Assembly (NCBI GenBank): GCA_050179685.1
Contig: JBFXEW010000014.1
Span: 1-64,000, forward strand
Direction of reading: 5' to 3'
Source of the DNA: GWE2-40-63 sp050179685
Lineage (GTDB): Bacteria; Bacteroidota; Bacteroidia; Bacteroidales; SZUA-534
DNA length: 64,000 nucleotides
Positions 59,718 to 64,000 of the stretch are shown in pieces. The notes under the pieces were generated by a model. That model was not told where the DNA came from. It ran no database searches and saw only the letters and a list, made by a program, of their open reading frames with translations. The first letter of the stretch is position 1; every line of letters begins with the position of its first letter. The position numbers and the translations under genes are program-made.

Positions 59718-60641
59718 ATGAATAATCAAATATACGATGTTATAGTTCTGGGAGCTGGTCCGGCCGGATTGGCAGCAGGCATTTATGCGTCGCGTGCTAA
59801 GCTAAGCACTTTAATAATAAACGAGGGCGCTGTGGGTGGACAGTTAACCCTGACTGAAGAAATTGCCAATTATCCCGGTGTAGAAACAACCAGTGGATAC
59901 CAATTGGTTACCACCATGAAAAAACAGGCCAAAGAGTTTGGTTGTGTAATAAAAAGCAATCGTTCCATAACAAAAATGGAACTTGAGGGCGATATAAAAT
60001 CGGTTACCGTAAACGATACGGAAACTTTTCAGGGCAAAAGCATTGTTTTAGCCACGGGCGGTACTCCACGAAATCTTGGAATTCCCGGCGAAGTAAAGTT
60101 TAAAGGACGCGGCGTATCGTATTGTGCTACCTGCGACGGTGATTTTTTTACCGGAAAAGAAGTAGTGGTGGTTGGTGGAGGAAACTCAGCACTGGAAGAA
60201 GCTGTTGCGCTCACCAAATATGCAACCAAAGTAACCATTGTTCATCAGTTCGATCATTTTCAGGCTTTTGAATATGCCATTCAGGAAGCTAAAGCCAATC
60301 CTAAAATTGAATTTGTGATGGAGTCGGAACCGCGTGAGATTATTGGCGATGAATCGGTCGAAGGGATTCGCGTGGAACATTTGCCCAGCGGAAAAACTAC
60401 CGATATTAAAACCGACGGAATTTTTGTATTTATTGGCTATGTTCCCAATACGGAGAAAGTGAAATCGTTGGTTGACACCAACGACCGGGGCGAAATTTTA
60501 GCCGATGCTGAAATGAAAACGAATATTCCCGGCGTATTTGCTGCCGGCGACAGCATTCAAAAACGCTTTCGCCAGGTTACCACAGCAGTAGCCGATGGAA
60601 CCATTGCGGCCCTTTCGGCAGCAGCTTATATAAGGAATTAA
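59718..60641 (+). CDS. trxB: Thioredoxin-disulfide reductase
   Basis: A 307-residue protein with FAD motif VIVLGAGPAGLAAGIYAS, the redox pair C136-A-T-C139, the NADPH motif VVVVGGGNSALEEAV and the GVFAAGDS signature near the end. It reduces thioredoxin with NADPH in the cytoplasm. It is a complete enzyme and a useful contrast to the YHS fusion at 18986, which lacks the cysteine pair. Confidence 0.93.
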   Translation: MNNQIYDVIVLGAGPAGLAAGIYASRAKLSTLIINEGAVGGQLTLTEEIANYPGVETTSGYQLVTTMKKQAKEFGCVIKSNRSITKMELEGDIKSVTVNDTETFQGKSIVLATGGTPRNLGIPGEVKFKGRGVSYCATCDGDFFTGKEVVVVGGGNSALEEAVALTKYATKVTIVHQFDHFQAFEYAIQEAKANPKIEFVMESEPREIIGDESVEGIRVEHLPSGKTTDIKTDGIFVFIGYVPNTEKVKSLVDTNDRGEILADAEMKTNIPGVFAAGDSIQKRFRQVTTAVADGTIAALSAAAYIRN

Positions 60642-60689
60642 TAACAAACCATATAGTGTGTCGGATTCTTATCCGGCATTTCATTAAGG

Positions 60690-60727
60690 GTACAATGGCT
60701 TTGAGGGTTAGCCGTTGTGCTCTTTTT
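60690..60727 (+). terminator. Terminator after trxB
   Basis: GTACAATGGCT (60690-60700) pairs with AGCCGTTGTGC (60710-60720), with two G-U, followed by a run of six T at 60723. Confidence 0.65.
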
Positions 60728-60798
60728 TATTTATCTGCTTATTAAACAACTAATATATAATTACTGAGCGAGTTCGCCATTTTTTTGCTGAAAACCAT

Positions 60799-60806
60799 TA
60801 TTTTTG
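60799..60806 (+). promoter_or_regulatory. Candidate -7 element TATTTTTG
   Basis: Matches TAnnTTTG, 38 nt before the yebC start. No convincing -33 element at the usual spacing. Confidence 0.3.
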
Positions 60807-60844
60807 CATCACTAAAATAAATGAATTAACATAATAAATATACA

Positions 60845-61552
60845 ATGGGACGCGCGTTTGAATATAGAAAAGCAGCAAAGATGAAGCGTTGGGATAAGAT
60901 GTCGAAGATATTCCCAAAACTAGGTAAAGCAATTACAGTAGCAGCAAAAGAGGGTGGACCCGATCCGGAAACAAATCCTAAATTGCGTACAGCAATTCAA
61001 AATGCCAAGGCACAGAATATGCCGAAAGACAATATTGAAAATGCCATTAAACGTGCTGCAGGAAAAGATGGTGCCGTTTATATTGAAATGAGTATCGAGG
61101 GTAAAGGCCCGCATGGGGTATTGGTTTTTGTTGATTGCATGACCGATAATACGACCCGCACCACAGCCAATGTGAAATCGTATTTTAACAAAGCCGGAGG
61201 AAGCCAGTCGCCCAATGGTTCGCTTGAGTTTATGTTTAACCGAAAAACGGTAATTGAATTTGAGAAACCTGAAGGAATGGATCTTGAGGAATTGGAATTA
61301 GAATTGATTGATGCTGGTTTGGAAGAGGTTGACGAAAACGAAGGTACGGTTTACGTTTATGGTGATTACACCAACTTTGGTTCGTTAACTCATGCTTTTG
61401 AACAAAAAGGATTGGAGGTAAAAGCTACTTTGCAGCGGATTCCAACTTCGCCGGTTGAGTTTACTGAAGAACAACTGGAAGACATTGAAAAGTTTCTTGA
61501 CCGGATGGAAGACGACGACGATGTACAAGCGGTTTATACCAATATTGCATAA
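60845..61552 (+). CDS. yebC: YebC/PmpR-family regulatory protein
   Basis: A 235-residue protein with the family start MGRAFEYRKAAKMKRWDKMS, then NMPKDNIENAIKRA and the C-terminal RIPTSPVEFTEEQ. YebC-type proteins bind DNA as regulators or aid ribosomes at proline-rich stretches. Complete length. Convergent with the sensor kinase gene, with a shared terminator. Confidence 0.92.
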   Translation: MGRAFEYRKAAKMKRWDKMSKIFPKLGKAITVAAKEGGPDPETNPKLRTAIQNAKAQNMPKDNIENAIKRAAGKDGAVYIEMSIEGKGPHGVLVFVDCMTDNTTRTTANVKSYFNKAGGSQSPNGSLEFMFNRKTVIEFEKPEGMDLEELELELIDAGLEEVDENEGTVYVYGDYTNFGSLTHAFEQKGLEVKATLQRIPTSPVEFTEEQLEDIEKFLDRMEDDDDVQAVYTNIA

Positions 61553-61574
61553 TATTCTTTAAGAAAATTTTCAG

Positions 61575-61600
61575 AGGCCTGGATTTTTCCGGGCCTTTTA
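61575..61600 (+). terminator. Terminator between yebC and the sensor kinase
   Basis: AGGCCTGG (61575-61582) pairs with CCGGGCCT (61589-61596), with one G-U, around a 6-nt loop; a T-run follows on the plus strand, overlapping the kinase stop codon. Confidence 0.65.
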
Positions 61601-64000
61601 TTTTTCCTGCTCAGGATTTATTGGAATGGTAAAATAAAAGGTAGAACCCATTCCCGGAACCGACTGTACCCAGATATTTCCACCCATCATAGTTATCAGG
61701 TTTTTAGCTATGGCTAAACCTAAACCACCACCACGGTAAGGGTTTGTGTCGCTATTGTCGGCTTTATAAAAGCGGTCGAAGATTTGTTCAATTTGTTTTG
61801 GTTCAATACCAATTCCGGTGTCGTTTACGGTAAAAATCACATAATTCTGATCTTTTTTAAACGATAAGGTAACCTGGCCAACACGCGTGTATTTGATGCC
61901 ATTATCAATTAAATGGGCAATAATTTGTTTGAGTCGTAAGGAATCGGTACGAATGGTTAGCTCTTTATCAAGTTCGCTGTCGTTTAAATACAATTTTACC
62001 TGAGGTTTTTCATTAAGCTGTTTGTGCTCCTGAAAATCGGTGTAAATTGATTGAATTATTTCGCAGGCATTTACCTCATCATAGTTTAATTCAATTTTAC
62101 CTGTTTCAATCATCGAGATTTCAATAATATCGTTAAGCAGTAGTAATAAACTGTTACCATTATTGTAAATGAGTTTCAGATACTCTTTTCGATCTTTTTC
62201 ATCCAACAGGTTTTGCATCAGGATTTCTGAAAACCCAATAATTGCGTTTAAGGGTGTGCGAATTTCGTGGCTCATATTGGCTAGGAAAGCCGATTTGAGT
62301 CGGTCCGATTCCTCAGCTTTTTCTTTTGCTTCGCGGTATTGTTCGGTTCGTTTTTGAACTTTTCGTTCCAGTTCAACGGCAAAACGTTCAATTTTTGTTT
62401 TTTGAACACTTATTCTATCACGCTGGGTTTTTAGTTCTTCGTTTTGGGCATGTACTTCCTCGGTCCGTTCATTAACCAACTGTTCCAGTTTTATATTAGT
62501 CTTTTTAATGCGTTGGGTTCGTTGCCTGATATACCATAAAATCAGGATGATTAGCAGTAGTGATTCAAGTAGGTAGAACCAGGTTTGTTGATGGATGGGT
62601 GGATAAATGCGGATACACAATTCAATGGTATTATCGGCCCAGGCCATTTCATTGTTGGTTGACCGAACCTGAAGCTTGTATTTACCGGGACGTAAATTGG
62701 TGAGTGTAACCGAGTTTTGGTTTTTAAGCGGAATCCACTCCGGGGTGTTTGGTAAAATGCGGTAGGCATACCTTATTTTGCTGGCCGACAAGTAGTCGAT
62801 GGCTGAGAATTCCAACTGAATGTGCTTCTCGTGATGACTAAGTTTTAAACTTTTGGTTTCAGAGACAGGTAATTTTATTGGAACTCTTTTGTAACGTTCT
62901 GCATGGGGTTTTACTAATTGCCCGTTTAAATAAAGTTTGGTAAAGTAAATTTGTGGAGCCTGGGCGTAGCCAGCCAAAGCATCAGGGTCAAAAACTGTAA
63001 TGCCATTTACTCCACCAAAAACAAATTTTCCATCGTGGGTTTCAAGTCTTGCGGGATTAAACTCATTGCTTTGCAGTCCATCGTTTACGTTGTAAATGGC
63101 TAAATCAAAAGTATGTTTGTTTAAGCGGCACATTCCTTTGTTGGTGGTAAACCATAGGTTATCTTCATGTTCAAGTATGGAATAGATAACCGAATTGGGC
63201 AAGCCATCCTTGGTATCGAAAAGTAAAGCTTTTTCGGTTTGAATGTTGAAACGAATTAATCCTTTGGGAGTAGCCAGCCATAGGTAGCCTTCGCTATCCT
63301 CATGTATTTGGTTTATTTCCGTATTTAAAAGCAGGTGTTCTGAGGTGTCATTAGTAGGATATCTGTAAAAGAGTGCTTTTTCATAATCAAAACGGAATAA
63401 TCCCCTTCCGGTTCCAACCCATAATTGTTTTTTTGAATCGGAAAAAATATCCCAAACCACGTCCTGATTAAACGATGTGGCGCTATCTGCAACATTGTTG
63501 GTGTATTGTTTGAATTGTTTTTTTGTGTAATCGTAGGTTGTCAGTCCTCCGTAGCAGCCCACCCAAATTTGACCGTTTTTATCTTTTTCGAAAGCTAATA
63601 CCTCGTTGCTGGGCAAGGTTGTGGAATCGTTTGGCCGATGATAAAAGGTGCTAAAAGTGCCCGATTCATAATCGTAAACACTGGCACCGTTGGCAAAACC
63701 CAGCCACATAAATCCGTTGTTGTCGTAAAATAAACTCCAGATGCGGTTTTCAGCAATGGTTTTATTACCGGGTCCGGCTTTAAAATTTTCAAACTCTTGT
63801 GTTTCTGGTTTAAAAACCGATAATCCGTCAAGAGTTCCAATCCAAAGGTGTTTGTTGTGATCTTCGGCTAAACCATAAACTTCATTTCCTATTAGTGAAT
63901 TTTTGTTTTTGTTATGAAAGTAATGATAAAAGCGGGTTGGAGCATCAGAAAAATAAGCAAATCCCTTGCTGTAAAACCCCAACCAAATGTTTTCCTGCCT
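61598..64000 (-). CDS. Sensor histidine kinase with beta-propeller and Y_Y_Y domains (partial)
   Basis: The frame runs open to the window edge, so the N-terminus is missing. About 800 residues are seen: at least seven propeller repeats of the type LWIGTLDGLSVF and LWLATPKGLIRFN, then a Y_Y_Y domain, a membrane segment (FYLLESLLLIILILW), a coiled coil, a HisKA box (MSHEIRTPLNAIIGFSEIL) and an HATPase domain with GTGIG-like and GGGLGLAIAKN motifs. It ends without a receiver or AraC domain, so it is a plain sensor kinase. The stimulus is unknown. Confidence 0.88.
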   Translation of the reverse strand, partial: RQENIWLGFYSKGFAYFSDAPTRFYHYFHNKNKNSLIGNEVYGLAEDHNKHLWIGTLDGLSVFKPETQEFENFKAGPGNKTIAENRIWSLFYDNNGFMWLGFANGASVYDYESGTFSTFYHRPNDSTTLPSNEVLAFEKDKNGQIWVGCYGGLTTYDYTKKQFKQYTNNVADSATSFNQDVVWDIFSDSKKQLWVGTGRGLFRFDYEKALFYRYPTNDTSEHLLLNTEINQIHEDSEGYLWLATPKGLIRFNIQTEKALLFDTKDGLPNSVIYSILEHEDNLWFTTNKGMCRLNKHTFDLAIYNVNDGLQSNEFNPARLETHDGKFVFGGVNGITVFDPDALAGYAQAPQIYFTKLYLNGQLVKPHAERYKRVPIKLPVSETKSLKLSHHEKHIQLEFSAIDYLSASKIRYAYRILPNTPEWIPLKNQNSVTLTNLRPGKYKLQVRSTNNEMAWADNTIELCIRIYPPIHQQTWFYLLESLLLIILILWYIRQRTQRIKKTNIKLEQLVNERTEEVHAQNEELKTQRDRISVQKTKIERFAVELERKVQKRTEQYREAKEKAEESDRLKSAFLANMSHEIRTPLNAIIGFSEILMQNLLDEKDRKEYLKLIYNNGNSLLLLLNDIIEISMIETGKIELNYDEVNACEIIQSIYTDFQEHKQLNEKPQVKLYLNDSELDKELTIRTDSLRLKQIIAHLIDNGIKYTRVGQVTLSFKKDQNYVIFTVNDTGIGIEPKQIEQIFDRFYKADNSDTNPYRGGGLGLAIAKNLITMMGGNIWVQSVPGMGSTFYFTIPINPEQEK

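Overview
The window looks like chromosomal DNA from an anaerobic or facultative member of the Bacteroidota, probably near the Marinilabiliales/Prolixibacteraceae. This rests on AT-rich coding DNA, TAnnTTTG promoter elements, gene families largely confined to that phylum (HYC_CC_PP and DUF6660 small proteins, DUF5686 with a carboxypeptidase-like domain, CzcA-TolC fusions, a propeller/Y_Y_Y histidine kinase) and a hydroxylamine reductase gene with ferredoxin and Crp/Fnr neighbours. The species cannot be named from the sequence alone.

Layout. (1) Positions 1-107 hold the start of an IS1595-type transposase cut by the window edge. (2) 139-11.1 kb is a copper/silver efflux block: porin-like barrel, HMA-AraC regulator, HYC_CC_PP peptide, CusA-, CusC- and CusB-like pump genes, then a membrane-anchored AlbA_2 protein. 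(3) 11.1-25.1 kb is a copper homeostasis block of mostly small genes on the plus strand: cysteine-less HMA-like proteins, a P-II protein, NDH-2, three DUF3347 domains (one in CusB), a haem-binding protein, a second HMA-AraC, a Met-rich periplasmic protein, DUF302 proteins (one broken by a stop), a YHS-flavoprotein fusion, a CopA-type ATPase with three zinc-ribbon-like metal domains, and several His/Cys-rich membrane or lipoproteins. (4) 25.2-28.4 kb carries a saccharopine-dehydrogenase-like protein, a MoeB/ThiF-rhodanese protein, a secreted rhodanese and a Fur-family regulator. (5) 28.4-41.3 kb is a zinc/cadmium/cobalt-type block: DUF6660, CzcA-TolC fusion, CzcB, P-II, SPFH lipoprotein, an ICMT-like methyltransferase overlapping a ZntA-type ATPase, and a second Fur. 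(6) 41.3-47.2 kb has secreted small proteins, a CpxP-like protein, three more DUF302 proteins, a second ICMT-like gene overlapping a CDF exporter, and a GDCCVxC protein. (7) 47.3-47.8 kb is a boundary with a 52-bp direct repeat that reads as a tRNA 3' end plus terminator. (8) 47.8-64 kb is less AT-rich, ordinary-looking chromosome: COG3014, DUF5686, CDF transporter, Crp/Fnr, ferredoxin, hcp, NifX-like, thioredoxin, trxB, yebC and a large sensor kinase.

How it fits together. The first 47 kb reads as the right part of an integrated metal-resistance island. Two RND pumps, two P1B ATPases and a CDF exporter remove copper/silver and zinc-type ions. Many small exported proteins carry Cys, His or Met ligands and probably bind metal in the periplasm. 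HMA-AraC and Fur-family proteins are the likely sensors. The points most worth following are the duplicated methyltransferase-exporter overlap, the matched TGCAA-N5-TTGCA operators after both fur genes, the thioredoxin-reductase-like fusion that has lost its redox cysteines, the tRNA-end repeats at the island edge, and a 24-residue membrane peptide with its own hairpin terminator at 53.56-53.71 kb. All assignments come from reading the sequence; no database search was run.
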